NCBI RefSeq assembly: GCF_003065605.1
Contig: NZ_CP026952.1
Location: 2,480,001-2,544,000 of the forward strand
Reading direction: 5' to 3'
Origin: Aeromicrobium chenweiae
GTDB taxonomy: Bacteria > Actinomycetota > Actinomycetes > Propionibacteriales > Nocardioidaceae
Length of the DNA: 64,000 bases
Position 1 is the stretch's first letter, and each line of letters opens with the position of its first letter. A program made the position numbers and the translations under genes. Under the pieces are notes generated by a model, which had not been told where the DNA came from, searched no databases, and saw nothing but the letters and a program-made list of their open reading frames with translations. Of this stretch, positions 29,695 to 38,947 are shown in pieces.

Positions 29695-30399
29695 TCAGCG
29701 CAGCCGCTTCCGGATCTCTTCGACGATCTGCTCGGCAGGGACGTCGAACGCGGCCATCGGGATCACCGGATCGGGTCGGGTCCCCTTGAGGTCGATCAGC
29801 ACTCCAGCGGTCTGGCGCTGCTTGGTCTCCCCCCGTGTCCTGCCGCCGGCCTGGATGCTCGCACCGCGGACACTCGACCACGGCACCTCGATCACCGTGC
29901 GATAGCCGTAGTAGCTCAGGTCCTCCGGCCCCAGCACGACACGCCAGCGGTGAAGCCGGCCGGTGACCAGGCGGAACCAGTCGGGCAGGCCGAAGACGGT
30001 CGCGATCACGACAGCGAAGGCCGCTCCGGGCGACTCGATCGAGTCGAAGTCGACGATCGCCTGCACCACGAACGCGGCGGCCAGGATCGGGACCGCCGCC
30101 CAGGCGACGGCCAGAGGCCAGACCAGAGATCCGGGCGCCTCGATGATCGTCCTACCGGTCTCGTCGACCGGTAGGTCCCTGCGTCGACGGGGCAGCACGA
30201 AGGCCCGCACGGCGGCGATCAGGTGCAGGCCGAGGAACACGAGCCCGGCCACGCCGACCACTCGTCCTGCACCGTCGAGCACGATGGCCATTGCCGCGAA
30301 GGAAGCCAGTCCGACGAGGATCAGAACGGCGACTCCGGCGACCCACCCGCGCGAGATCAGTCGTCGCGCGGCTGTCACCACGGTGCCACCTCGTCCCAC
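29695..30399 (-). CDS. PH-like membrane protein
   Basis: The 234-residue protein has four predicted helices at about 18-40, 46-69, 91-114 and 126-143. A C-terminal beta-rich domain includes LSYYGYRTVIEVPWSSVRGA, which looks like the bacterial PH domain found in membrane proteins. The function is unknown. It converges on the response regulator with a 10-nt gap. Start GTG 30399 is the first in frame, but an in-frame GTG at 30381 is equally plausible. Confidence 0.65.
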   Translation of the reverse strand: MGRGGTVVTAARRLISRGWVAGVAVLILVGLASFAAMAIVLDGAGRVVGVAGLVFLGLHLIAAVRAFVLPRRRRDLPVDETGRTIIEAPGSLVWPLAVAWAAVPILAAAFVVQAIVDFDSIESPGAAFAVVIATVFGLPDWFRLVTGRLHRWRVVLGPEDLSYYGYRTVIEVPWSSVRGASIQAGGRTRGETKQRQTAGVLIDLKGTRPDPVIPMAAFDVPAEQIVEEIRKRLR

Positions 30400-30506
30400 G
30401 CGTCTCGGCCTTGTCCTGTGTTACCGGCGCCATCGTCACGACGAGTGTTCATGCTTCGGACAGCCTCTCGCGATGTCACCCGCAAGACAAGGCCCGGCGG
30501 CGCGTC

Positions 30507-33500
30507 TCAGCGGAAGTCGCGCCCTTGGTGCCGCGCCGGGATCGCCCGGCCCGCCTGCGGGTAGACCTCCTCGATGCGCATGAGCTTGTCGGCGACCAGG
30601 TTGACGACGCCCTCGGGGCTGCGCTCGAGCATGCCTCGGATGATCATCCCCGCCGCATTGCGTCCCACGACCCGGTAGCGCTTCCAGAGCGCCTCGGAGC
30701 ACACCACGTTGAGCATGCCGGTCTCGTCCTCGAGGTTGAGGAACGTGACCCCCGACGCCGTCGCCGGACGCTGCCGGTGCGTGATGAGTCCGGCCACCTT
30801 GACCCGCCGGGAGGCCTCCGCGACGGCCGTGTCGGCCACCGAGAGGATGCCCTCGCCCTGCAGCAGGGGCCGCAGGTGCTCGACCGGATGCGTCTCCGGC
30901 GAGATGCGGGTCGACCACAGGTCGGCCATGGTGACCTCGACGTCGCTCATGCCCGGCAGCATCGGCGGTGGCGCCGCGACGGCCGTGCCCTCGAGCTGGT
31001 CCTGGCTCTGGGCGTACCCGGCGTTCCACAGCGCCTGACGGCGCGACAGGCCGAAGCAGTCGAACGCCCCAGCGGTGGCCAGCGACTCCATCTGGGCGAC
31101 GGTCAGCCCTGTGCGCCGCGACACGTCGGCCATGTCCGTGAAGGGACGCTCGTCGCGCTCGGCCACGATCCGCAGCGCCACCTCCCGGCCGATGCCCTGC
31201 ACCTCGTCGAGGCCGATGCGCACCGCGAACGCACCGTCGCGGCGATGCTCCGGCGTCGGGTCGGGGGTGCCGGGCACGAAGTCCGGGACCGGCGGCTGGC
31301 TCCGCTCGAGGCAGGCATCGCGCCCGGTCGGGCCGGCCTGCCCCTCGATCGGCTCGAGGTCCGCCAGCGCCCCCGAACGCAGGATGTCGGGACGCAGGAC
31401 CGTCACGCCGTGACGCCGCGCGTCGGTCGTCAGCGACTGGGGCGAGTAGAAACCCATGGGCTGGTTGCGCAGCAGCGCAGCGAGGAACGCCCCCGGGTAG
31501 TGCAGCTTGAGCCACGAGCTGGCGTAGACCAGCAACGAGAAGCTGAGCGCGTGGCTCTCGGCGAAGCCGAAGTTGGCGAACGACTTGATCCTCAGGTAGA
31601 TCGCGTCGGACTCCTCCTGGGTGAGGCCGTGCCGGGCCATGCCGGCGAAGAGCTTGTCCTCCAGCGACTCGATCCGCTCGATGCCGCGCTTGGAGCCCAT
31701 CGCCCGCCGCAGGAGGTCGGCCTCGTCACCCGTGCAGTCGCCGATCGCGATCGCCATCTGCATGAGCTGCTCCTGGAACAGCGGGACACCCTTCGTCCGT
31801 TCGAGCACCGGCTCGAGGATCGGGTGCGGGTAGGTGATCGGCTCCTTGCCCATCGCCCGGCGGATGTACGGGTGCACGGCGCCGCCCTGGATCGGGCCGG
31901 GCCGGATCAGCGCGATCTCGATCGCGAGGTCGTACGCCCGGCGGGGCTGCAGCCGCGGCAACGTCCCGATCTGCGCACGGCTCTCGACCTGGAACACCCC
32001 GATCGAGTCCGCGCGGCACAACATGTCGTAGACCCCGGCCTCCTCCTTGGGGATCGAGTCGAGGTCCCACTGCTCCCCCAGGTGCTCCGCGACGATCCGC
32101 ATCGTGTGGTCGAGGGCACCGAGCATGCCGAGGCCCAGCAGGTCGAACTTGACCAGTCCCATGAACTCGCAGGCGTCCTTGTCCCACTGCAGGACGGTCC
32201 GCTTGTCCATGCGGCCGCGCTCGATGGGGCAGACCTCCCCGATGGGCCGCTCGGTCAGGATCATCCCGCCCGAGTGGATGCCCAGGTGGCGTGGCGCGGT
32301 CATCATCTGCCGGGCCAGCCCCACGACCGGCTCGGGCACGCCCTGCACGTCCTCGCTGCCGATCGCGCCCCACGCGTCGATCTGCTTGGACCAGGCGTCC
32401 TGCTGCCCCGGTGAGTGACCGAGCGCCTTGGCGGCGTCGCGGACGGCCGAGCGCGGGCGATAGCTGATGACGTTGGCGACCTGCGCGGCGTTGTGCCGGC
32501 CGTACCGCTCGTAGACCCACTGGATGATCTCCTCGCGCCGGTCGGAGTCGAAGTCCACGTCGATGTCGGGCTCCTCCTCACGGGTCGTGGCGAGGAACCG
32601 CTCGAACGGCAGGTCGTAGAAGATCGAGTCGATCGCGGTGATCTTGAGCGCGTAGCAGAGCGCGGAGTTGGCCGACGAGCCCCGGCCCTGGCAGAGGATG
32701 CCGCGGCGGCGGGCCTCGGCGACGATGTCGTGGACGATCAGGAAGTAGCCCGGGAAGTCCTTCTCCTCGATGACCGCGAGCTCGCGCTCGATGCGCTCGC
32801 GGGCGAGCTGCTCGCGGCCCGCGTAGCGCTCCCGGATGCCCTTCTCGGCCAGGTCGCGCAGGTGCTGCATCGCGGTCTTGCCCTCCGGGATGCCGCGCTT
32901 GGGCAGGCGGGGGGTCGCGGCCCGCAGGTCGAACGCGATCTCGTCGGCGAGCGGGACCGTACGCTCCACGGCGCCCGGGAAGCGGTGGAACAGCCGCCGC
33001 ATCTCGGCTCCCGACCGCAGGTGGGCGGCGCCCGTGGCCGGCAGCCAGCCGTCCATGTCGGCCAGGCTGCGCCGGGCCCGGACCGCGGCCATCGACGCGG
33101 CCAGGCGTCCTGCGGCGGGGCGGGCGAAGTGGACGTTGTTGGTGGCCACGGTCGCGAGGCCGTGGTCGATCGCGAGGTCGGCCAGGGCGTCGTTGACCGA
33201 GCTGTCGGTCGGGAACCCGTGGTCGATCAGCTCGACCCCCACGCCGTCGATGCCGAACAGCGCCGTCAGCCGGTCGAGGGCAGCCGCCGCGGCGTCGCGT
33301 CCGCCCGTGGCCAGCGCCTCGCGGACGTGTCCCTTGCGGCACCCGGTCAGCACGACCCAGTGGTCGCGGCCGTGCTCCGCGAGCTCCTCGAGGTCGTAGA
33401 CCGGCCGGCCCTTCTCGTCGCCCCGCAGCTGTGCGTCGGTGATCGCGGCGGCGAGCCGGTGGTAGCCCTCCACCCCACGGGCGAGCACCAGCAGGTGGTT

Positions 33501-33908
33501 GCCCTCGGGGTCGGCGACGCCGTTCTGCGGGCTGCGCAGGCCCAGCGACAGCTCGGCGCCGTAGACCGTGCGCAGGCCGTGCTGGGGGTACTTGCCCGCC
33601 TCCTCGGCGAATCGCGGGGCGCCGTAGAACCCGTCGTGGTCGGTGATCGCCAGGCCGTGCAGGCCCAGCGCGATCGCCTCCTCGACCAGCGCGTCCGGGC
33701 CGCTCGCACCGTCGAGGAAGGAGAAGTGGCTGTGGCAGTGCAGCTCGGCGTACGGGACGACCGGCTCGTCCGGCCTGGAGATCTCCTTGGGACCGCTCTT
33801 GCGCCGCTTGCGCGACCAGCCCGGGGAGTCCCCGCCGTCGGGCTCGGGCCGCCCCGACAGTCGTCGTTCGAGCTCCCGCCACGAGATGTCCGGGTTGTTC
33901 CAGCTCAC
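30507..33908 (-). CDS. dnaE2: Error-prone DNA polymerase DnaE2 (ImuC)
   Basis: The 1133-residue C-family polymerase carries out translesion synthesis with ImuA' and ImuB. The protein starts MSWNNPDISWRELERRLSGR, a typical DnaE2 opening. A PHP domain follows (YAELHCHSHFSFLDGASG, then GLAITDHDGFYG). The polymerase core has catalytic aspartates in EPDIDVDFDSDR near residue 447. A tandem HhH and OB-fold region lies near 900-1100 (VKVAGLITHRQRP). It is the last gene of the imuA'-imuB-dnaE2 set; a 102-bp spacer with repeats separates it from imuB. DNA-damage-induced expression is inferred from the LexA box upstream of imuA'. Confidence 0.97.
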   Translation of the reverse strand: MSWNNPDISWRELERRLSGRPEPDGGDSPGWSRKRRKSGPKEISRPDEPVVPYAELHCHSHFSFLDGASGPDALVEEAIALGLHGLAITDHDGFYGAPRFAEEAGKYPQHGLRTVYGAELSLGLRSPQNGVADPEGNHLLVLARGVEGYHRLAAAITDAQLRGDEKGRPVYDLEELAEHGRDHWVVLTGCRKGHVREALATGGRDAAAAALDRLTALFGIDGVGVELIDHGFPTDSSVNDALADLAIDHGLATVATNNVHFARPAAGRLAASMAAVRARRSLADMDGWLPATGAAHLRSGAEMRRLFHRFPGAVERTVPLADEIAFDLRAATPRLPKRGIPEGKTAMQHLRDLAEKGIRERYAGREQLARERIERELAVIEEKDFPGYFLIVHDIVAEARRRGILCQGRGSSANSALCYALKITAIDSIFYDLPFERFLATTREEEPDIDVDFDSDRREEIIQWVYERYGRHNAAQVANVISYRPRSAVRDAAKALGHSPGQQDAWSKQIDAWGAIGSEDVQGVPEPVVGLARQMMTAPRHLGIHSGGMILTERPIGEVCPIERGRMDKRTVLQWDKDACEFMGLVKFDLLGLGMLGALDHTMRIVAEHLGEQWDLDSIPKEEAGVYDMLCRADSIGVFQVESRAQIGTLPRLQPRRAYDLAIEIALIRPGPIQGGAVHPYIRRAMGKEPITYPHPILEPVLERTKGVPLFQEQLMQMAIAIGDCTGDEADLLRRAMGSKRGIERIESLEDKLFAGMARHGLTQEESDAIYLRIKSFANFGFAESHALSFSLLVYASSWLKLHYPGAFLAALLRNQPMGFYSPQSLTTDARRHGVTVLRPDILRSGALADLEPIEGQAGPTGRDACLERSQPPVPDFVPGTPDPTPEHRRDGAFAVRIGLDEVQGIGREVALRIVAERDERPFTDMADVSRRTGLTVAQMESLATAGAFDCFGLSRRQALWNAGYAQSQDQLEGTAVAAPPPMLPGMSDVEVTMADLWSTRISPETHPVEHLRPLLQGEGILSVADTAVAEASRRVKVAGLITHRQRPATASGVTFLNLEDETGMLNVVCSEALWKRYRVVGRNAAGMIIRGMLERSPEGVVNLVADKLMRIEEVYPQAGRAIPARHQGRDFR

Positions 33909-33917
33909 GAGCCACCC

Positions 33918-34001
33918 CCGCGAGTGGCGCAGACCGGTCCGCGAGTGGCGCAGATCTGGACGACACGCCGTCCCAGAACCTTCAGTCTGCGCCAGTCGCG
34001 G
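33918..34001. repeat. Three copies of a 16-bp repeat between imuB and dnaE2
   Basis: CCGCGAGTGGCGCAGA occurs twice in direct orientation (33918-33933 and 33939-33954). It occurs once inverted with one mismatch at 33986-34001 (CCGCGACTGGCGCAGA on the minus strand). The second and third copies can pair to form a 16-bp stem with a 31-nt loop. It could modulate dnaE2 expression, or be a small dispersed repeat. No open reading frame uses it. Confidence 0.6.
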
Positions 34002-34010
34002 TCTCGGGGG

Positions 34011-35516
34011 TCAGTCATAGCGGGCCTCGGTCCACCAGTGGCCGCCCTCGACGATCATGAGGAACGCGCTGCCGTCGACGCCGACGACCTGGAACCGGGC
34101 GATGCGGCGTGCCGCGGCCTCGTCCCACCACTGCTCGTCGACCGGCCACGGCCCGGCCCAGGACGCGACCGGCTGCCAGTCCGAGCCCGCCGCGGCCCGG
34201 AACCGGACCGGCTCCCCCGACACCATGCCCCGACCGGTGACCCCGATGGGCTGGCCCTCCGCCCCGACGACCATCGCCTGCTGCGGCTCGGTGTAGACCG
34301 TCGCCGGCGCAGGCGGCGGCAGGCTGCCGGGCCACGGCAGGCCGACCGGACGCGCCGCCACGGGACGCTCTCCCCACGGCGCCAGCAGCCGTCGCTGCGC
34401 CGGCCCGCGGCCGCCCTGCACCGTGACCGACACGACCGCCTCGTGGCCCACGATGCTCTGCACCCGGGCCACCCCGCGCTCGACCCGCTCGTCGGGGCCG
34501 CCGCCGAAGAGGCTGTCGGCGTGGTCGCCCAGCGGCTCGGTGACCTCCGGGATGAGCCGCACCGCGTCGACCGGAGCGCGGATCGCGCCGTCGACGGACA
34601 GCTGCCAGCGGACCCGGTCGATCAGGTCGGTCGGGCCGAACCAGCGCGGGTGCATCCAGCGCCGTGACGTCGCCAGCGAGCCGTCGGCGTCGACCTCGAT
34701 CAGCACCGTGGTGCAGACCAGGCCGTGGGCGGCGAGATCGGCCACGAACGACTCGGCGGTCGTGCGCAGGCTGAACGCGATCGGCTCGACGAGCTCGAGC
34801 GGGGGCTCCAGGACCAGCGTCGCCTCGAACTCCGGTGGCACCTGCCGCCGGCTGATCGGCTGCGCGTCCTGGCCCCGCGCGAGGCGGTGCAGCAGCGCCC
34901 CGTGGGTGCCGAAACGAGTGTGGACGTCGGCCGCCGGCAGCGACGCGAAGTCACCCAGGGTCAGCAGCCCCATGCGCCGCAGCAGGCCCACCAGGTCGGG
35001 GTCGGCGAGGACGTCGATCGGCAGGTCGCGCAGGAACTGCCCCGACCCGCCCGCGGGGACGACGAGGCTGTCCTGCGCGAGCGCCCGCCGGGCGGCCTGC
35101 TCGGCGGCGAACAGCCCGTCGGCGATGCCGGCGCGGACGTCCCACACCCCGAGCTCGACGAGCCGCTCGGCGATCACGGCGGCGGCCTCGGCCTCGCCGC
35201 CGTAGAACCGGGCGGGCACCGAGATCGCGCAGAGCCCCGGGCGCAGCGGGGCGACGCCCGGGCTGAGCTCCTCGATCGCTGTCAGGACCGCCTCGAACGC
35301 CCGTGCGTCGGCGTCGGGGTTGTGCTCGTGCAGGACGAGCCCCGGGCACCGCGACTGGGCGTCCCGGCGCCGCATGCCACGGCGGACGCCCTCGGCCCGT
35401 GCGGCCTGCGAGCACGCCAGCACCTGCCCCTTGTCGAGCACCGCGGCCGGGACGGAGGCCGGCACGTCGACCGCCACGACGGGCCAGTCCGGAGCCCACA
35501 GCACCATGGTCCTCAT
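34011..35516 (-). CDS. imuB: ImuB-type inactive Y-family polymerase
   Basis: The 501-residue protein resembles Y-family polymerases but lacks their catalytic carboxylates. The usual metal-binding MD/E region reads MVLWAPDWPVVAVD at the start, and the SIDE motif is replaced by LCAISVPARFYGG (about 88-100). ImuB acts as the hub linking DnaE2, ImuA' and the beta clamp. A possible clamp-binding segment is HADSLFGGG near residue 325. The ATG at 35516 is chosen because it opens with the family N-terminus and follows the imuA' stop by 10 nt. A longer in-frame extension upstream has no family resemblance. Confidence 0.92.
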   Translation of the reverse strand: MRTMVLWAPDWPVVAVDVPASVPAAVLDKGQVLACSQAARAEGVRRGMRRRDAQSRCPGLVLHEHNPDADARAFEAVLTAIEELSPGVAPLRPGLCAISVPARFYGGEAEAAAVIAERLVELGVWDVRAGIADGLFAAEQAARRALAQDSLVVPAGGSGQFLRDLPIDVLADPDLVGLLRRMGLLTLGDFASLPAADVHTRFGTHGALLHRLARGQDAQPISRRQVPPEFEATLVLEPPLELVEPIAFSLRTTAESFVADLAAHGLVCTTVLIEVDADGSLATSRRWMHPRWFGPTDLIDRVRWQLSVDGAIRAPVDAVRLIPEVTEPLGDHADSLFGGGPDERVERGVARVQSIVGHEAVVSVTVQGGRGPAQRRLLAPWGERPVAARPVGLPWPGSLPPPAPATVYTEPQQAMVVGAEGQPIGVTGRGMVSGEPVRFRAAAGSDWQPVASWAGPWPVDEQWWDEAAARRIARFQVVGVDGSAFLMIVEGGHWWTEARYD

Positions 35517-35526
35517 GACGCGGTCC

Positions 35527-36186
35527 TCATGACACGCTCCGCAGCCGGCCCGGGGCCGGGGCGTCGTCCTCGACCCGGCGGATGACCTGGGAGGCGTCGG
35601 GCAGCCACAGCCGTCCCCGCCGTGCCGGAGCCGTGCCGCGCTGCACCTCGACGGTGGCCCGGCGGGCCTGCAGGTGGCCGTGCCCCCGTCCGACGCCGAC
35701 CCACTCGACGTCGCGCATCGACAACCGCGCCTCGCTGCGGGGCCAGTCGCCGTACGCGACGAGGATGCCCCCGCGCTGGCGCAGGCGGGCACTGATCCGG
35801 CTCACGTCCTTGGCCGGGACGAAGGACGGGGCCCGCAGCACCACGACGCCCAGGACGTCGATCAGTGCCGCCGTGACCTCGAGCCAGGACTCCCCCGGGT
35901 CGGGCACCAGGATCGTGCGCCGCAGCTCGACCCCGGCCGCCGCAGCGGCCTCCAGGCCCAGCTCCGCGGTGCCCACGACCCCGCACCAGGCGCCGTCGGC
36001 CGACGGGCCCGCCATGAGCGCCACCGCCAGGCTCATCGAGTCGACGGAGTAGGTCGACCCGGCCTGCAGCTGCAGCAGCCCCGACAGGGCCGGGTGCGTG
36101 GCGACCGGCTGGGCGGCCGGCCGGCCCTGCATCTGCTGGACCCGCTCGCGCAGCTCACTGAGGCTCGGGGCTGCGGATGGGCTCAT
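35527..36186 (-). CDS. imuA: ImuA'-like mutasome protein
   Basis: The 219-residue RecA-like protein is the first gene of the mutasome operon. The core has the RecA-type layout: SMSLAVALMAGPSADGAWCGVVG (about 50-72), shown as degenerate P-loop with no intact Walker A lysine, and IDVLGVVVLRAP. ImuA' proteins bind RecA and ImuB and tune lesion bypass. It sits behind a perfect LexA box and a leaderless promoter. In actinobacteria, this gene is often annotated as a hypothetical protein; context makes the assignment strong. Confidence 0.85.
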   Translation of the reverse strand: MSPSAAPSLSELRERVQQMQGRPAAQPVATHPALSGLLQLQAGSTYSVDSMSLAVALMAGPSADGAWCGVVGTAELGLEAAAAAGVELRRTILVPDPGESWLEVTAALIDVLGVVVLRAPSFVPAKDVSRISARLRQRGGILVAYGDWPRSEARLSMRDVEWVGVGRGHGHLQARRATVEVQRGTAPARRGRLWLPDASQVIRRVEDDAPAPGRLRSVS

Positions 36187-36192
36187 TCACCC

Positions 36193-36221
36193 ATCTTCGA
36201 ACATCTGTTCGAACGAGTCAA
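36193..36221 (-). promoter_or_regulatory. SOS-box promoter of imuA'-imuB-dnaE2
   Basis: On the minus strand, TTGACT (36221-36216) and GAAGAT (36198-36193) are 17 bp apart. TCGAACAGATGTTCGA at 36212-36197 is a perfect LexA box overlapping the spacer and the -10. The ATG at 36186 lies 6 nt beyond the -10. The operon should be LexA-repressed and leaderless, as in other actinobacteria with DnaE2. Confidence 0.85.
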
Positions 36222-36257
36222 TCTGGCCGACGGCCACGTCCCATCAGACGGACGGTG

Positions 36258-37970
36258 TCACCGGCCCAGCGAGATCGATCCGCCCGGGATCGCGTCGAGC
36301 AGACGACGCGTGTACTCCTGGGTCGGGTGATCGAAGACCGCCGACACCGACGACGCCTCCACGACCTTGCCGTTCTGCATGACCAGGACGTCGTCGGCGA
36401 TCTGCCGGACGACTGCCAGGTCGTGCGTGATGAACAGGTAGCTCAGGCCCAGCTCGGCCTGCAGGTCGTTCAGCAGCTCGAGGATCTGCGCCTGGACCAG
36501 GACGTCGAGCGCCGAGACGGCCTCGTCACAGATCACCACCTCCGGGTCGAGCGCGAGCGCGCGGGCGATGGCCACGCGCTGGCGCTGGCCGCCGGACAGC
36601 TCGCCCGGGAAGCGCGACATGACCGTGGTCGGCAGCGACACCTTGTCGAGCAGGTCGCGGACCTTGGCCTCGCGCTCCTTCTGCGTCCCGATGTCGTGCG
36701 TGCGCAGCGGCTCCTCGATCGACTGGTAGATCGAGTACAGCGGGTCCAGCGAGGCGTACGGGTTCTGGAACACCGGCTGCATCTGGCGGCGCAGCCGGAG
36801 CCGGTCGGACCGGCTCTTGAGCTCGCGCAGGTTCTTGCCGTCGAAGATGACCTGACCCGACGTGGGCGGCAGCAGGTCCAGGACCATGCGGGCCACCGTG
36901 GACTTGCCCGAGCCGGACTCCCCCACGATCGCGGTCGTGGTGCCGCGGCGCAGGCGGAACGACACGTCGTCCACGGCCGCGAACTCGACCTTCTCCCACG
37001 GCTTGGAGCCGCGCAGCATGAAGATCTTGGTCAGGTTCTCCGCAACGAGGACGTCGTCACGGCCCTCACCGAGGGCGGCCTGGCTCTCGGCGACCTCCGC
37101 CGCGATCTCGGCAGCGGTCTGGACGGCCTGCACCCGGACCTCCTCGCGCGCCTGGACCGACGACAGTCGCTGCGAGGCGATCGAGGGGGCCTTGGAGACG
37201 AGCCGCTGGGTGTACGGGTGCTGGGGATCCTGCAGGATCTCGCGGGCCGGGCCCGACTCGACGATCTTGCCCCGGTACATCACGACCAGGTGGTCGGCCC
37301 GCTCGGCGGCGAGACCGAGGTCGTGCGTGATCAGCATGACCGCGACGCCCAAGGTGGACGTCAGCGTGCCGAGGTGGTCCAGGATCTGCTTCTGCACCGT
37401 CACGTCGAGGGCCGAGGTCGGCTCGTCGGCGATCAGGAGCTTGGGCCGCGCGGCCAGGCCCATCGCGATCAGGGCGCGCTGGCGCATGCCGCCGGAGAAC
37501 TCGTGCGGGTACTGCCGGGCGCGACGCTCGGCGTCGGGCAGCCCGGCCTCCTCGAGCAGCTCGACGACGCGCTTGTCGGCGGCGTCACCGGTCGCGACGC
37601 CGTTGGCGACCAGCGCCTCCTTGATCTGGCGGCCGACCTTCCACAGCGGGTTGAGGTTCGACATCGGGTCCTGAGGCACGAGGCCGATCGAGGACCCGCG
37701 CAGGGCCAGCACGGCCTTGCGGTCGGAGTGGGTGATCTCGTGTCCCTCGAACAGGATCTGCCCGCCCATGACGTGGCCGGAGCCGGGCAGCAGGTCGATG
37801 ACCGAGTGCGCCATGGTCGACTTGCCCGATCCGGACTCGCCCACGATCGCGATGGTCTGACCCGGGTAGATCACCAGGTTCGCGCCGTCGACGGCCGTCA
37901 GGACGGTCTTCTTGTCGGTCCGGAACCCGACACGCAGGTCCTTGATCTCGAGCAGGGGTGTCTCGGTCAT
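36258..37970 (-). CDS. Oligopeptide ABC transporter, fused ATP-binding subunits
   Basis: The 570-residue protein joins two OppD/OppF-type ATPases. The first half has Walker [10 protein letters not shown] (about 40), signature [14 protein letters not shown] and the OppD/F-type extension. The second half repeats Walker [10 protein letters not shown] (about 338) and signature [17 protein letters not shown]. An Ala/Glu-rich linker (about 275-315) joins them. Fusion of the paired ATPases is common in actinobacteria. It powers peptide import with the two permeases; its start overlaps the upstream permease stop by ATGA. Confidence 0.95.
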   Translation of the reverse strand: MTETPLLEIKDLRVGFRTDKKTVLTAVDGANLVIYPGQTIAIVGESGSGKSTMAHSVIDLLPGSGHVMGGQILFEGHEITHSDRKAVLALRGSSIGLVPQDPMSNLNPLWKVGRQIKEALVANGVATGDAADKRVVELLEEAGLPDAERRARQYPHEFSGGMRQRALIAMGLAARPKLLIADEPTSALDVTVQKQILDHLGTLTSTLGVAVMLITHDLGLAAERADHLVVMYRGKIVESGPAREILQDPQHPYTQRLVSKAPSIASQRLSSVQAREEVRVQAVQTAAEIAAEVAESQAALGEGRDDVLVAENLTKIFMLRGSKPWEKVEFAAVDDVSFRLRRGTTTAIVGESGSGKSTVARMVLDLLPPTSGQVIFDGKNLRELKSRSDRLRLRRQMQPVFQNPYASLDPLYSIYQSIEEPLRTHDIGTQKEREAKVRDLLDKVSLPTTVMSRFPGELSGGQRQRVAIARALALDPEVVICDEAVSALDVLVQAQILELLNDLQAELGLSYLFITHDLAVVRQIADDVLVMQNGKVVEASSVSAVFDHPTQEYTRRLLDAIPGGSISLGR

Positions 37971-38947
37971 GACTTCTTCGCCTTCGGGTCGAGGGCTTCT
38001 CGGACGGCCTCACCCAGCAGCACGAAGCCGAGGACGGTGACCGCCAGCGCGGTGGCGGGGACCCACATCACGACCAGGTGCTGGCCGGAGCGGACGAGGT
38101 TCTGTGCATCGGAGAGATCGTTGCCCCACGACACGATGGTCTGCGGCAGGCCGAGACCCAGGAACGACAGCGACGACTCCGAGACGATGAACACGCCCAG
38201 CATGATCGTCGCCGAGACGATCACCGGCGACAACGCGTTGGGCACGATGTGGCGACGCAGGTTGGACAGCTTGGACGCACCGATCGCGGTCGCGGCGTCG
38301 ACGAACTCCAGGTTCTTGACCTCGAGGACGGCACCACGCATCTGACGGGTGATCTGCGGCCAGGCGAACAACGCAAGGGCCAGCACCACGACGAGGACCG
38401 AGGCCCAGAACCCGCGGTCGTCCCACAGGTTGTTGACGACCGAGATCACGACGATGCAGGCGAGCAGCAGCGGGATCGAGAAGAAGATGTCGCTGAGGCG
38501 CGAGACGATCGTGTCGATGATGCCGCCGTAGAAGCCGGCGATCGCGCCGGTGATCATGCCCAGCAGCACCGTGACCACGGTGGCCAGCACGCCGACGGCG
38601 ACCGAGGCGCGCGCCCCGTAGACCGTGCGGGCCCATACGTCGCCGCCCTGGAAGTTGTAGCCGAAGGGGTGACCCTCGCTTGGCGGGGCGAACTGGTTGC
38701 TCAGCGAGTTGGCGTTGCGGGCGTACGGGTCGACGTCGGTGAACAGGCCGGGGAACGCGACCATCACAGCCAGCACGAAGATGATCAGCGAGGCCAGCCA
38801 GAACAGCGGCGACTTGCGCAGCCGCTTCCAGGCCTCCTTCCACTGGCTCTCGGGAACCGCGTCGACATCGACCGCGTCGATGGCTCGCAGCGGTGTCTCG
38901 TCGAGCGGGGCGACGAAGCGCTCCTGCCCCGGACGTGTCTCAGACAT
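37967..38947 (-). CDS. Oligopeptide ABC transporter permease (OppC/DppC type)
   Basis: The 326-residue permease has an N-terminal cytoplasmic segment, one membrane helix (about 50-70) and the inner-membrane BPD domain (about 120-320). It carries the EAA-type ATPase-docking loop AATAIGASKLSNLRRHIVPN. The OppC extended loop after the first helix (TDVDPYARNANSLSNQFAPP) is present. It sits between dppB-like and ATPase genes with short overlaps, indicating a single transcript. Confidence 0.93.
   Translation of the reverse strand: MSETRPGQERFVAPLDETPLRAIDAVDVDAVPESQWKEAWKRLRKSPLFWLASLIIFVLAVMVAFPGLFTDVDPYARNANSLSNQFAPPSEGHPFGYNFQGGDVWARTVYGARASVAVGVLATVVTVLLGMITGAIAGFYGGIIDTIVSRLSDIFFSIPLLLACIVVISVVNNLWDDRGFWASVLVVVLALALFAWPQITRQMRGAVLEVKNLEFVDAATAIGASKLSNLRRHIVPNALSPVIVSATIMLGVFIVSESSLSFLGLGLPQTIVSWGNDLSDAQNLVRSGQHLVVMWVPATALAVTVLGFVLLGEAVREALDPKAKKS

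Noticed and set aside
35517-35792. Extended N-terminus of imuB
   Set aside because: The extra 92 residues overlap imuA' in another frame and have shadow-frame composition. The family N-terminus starts at 35516.
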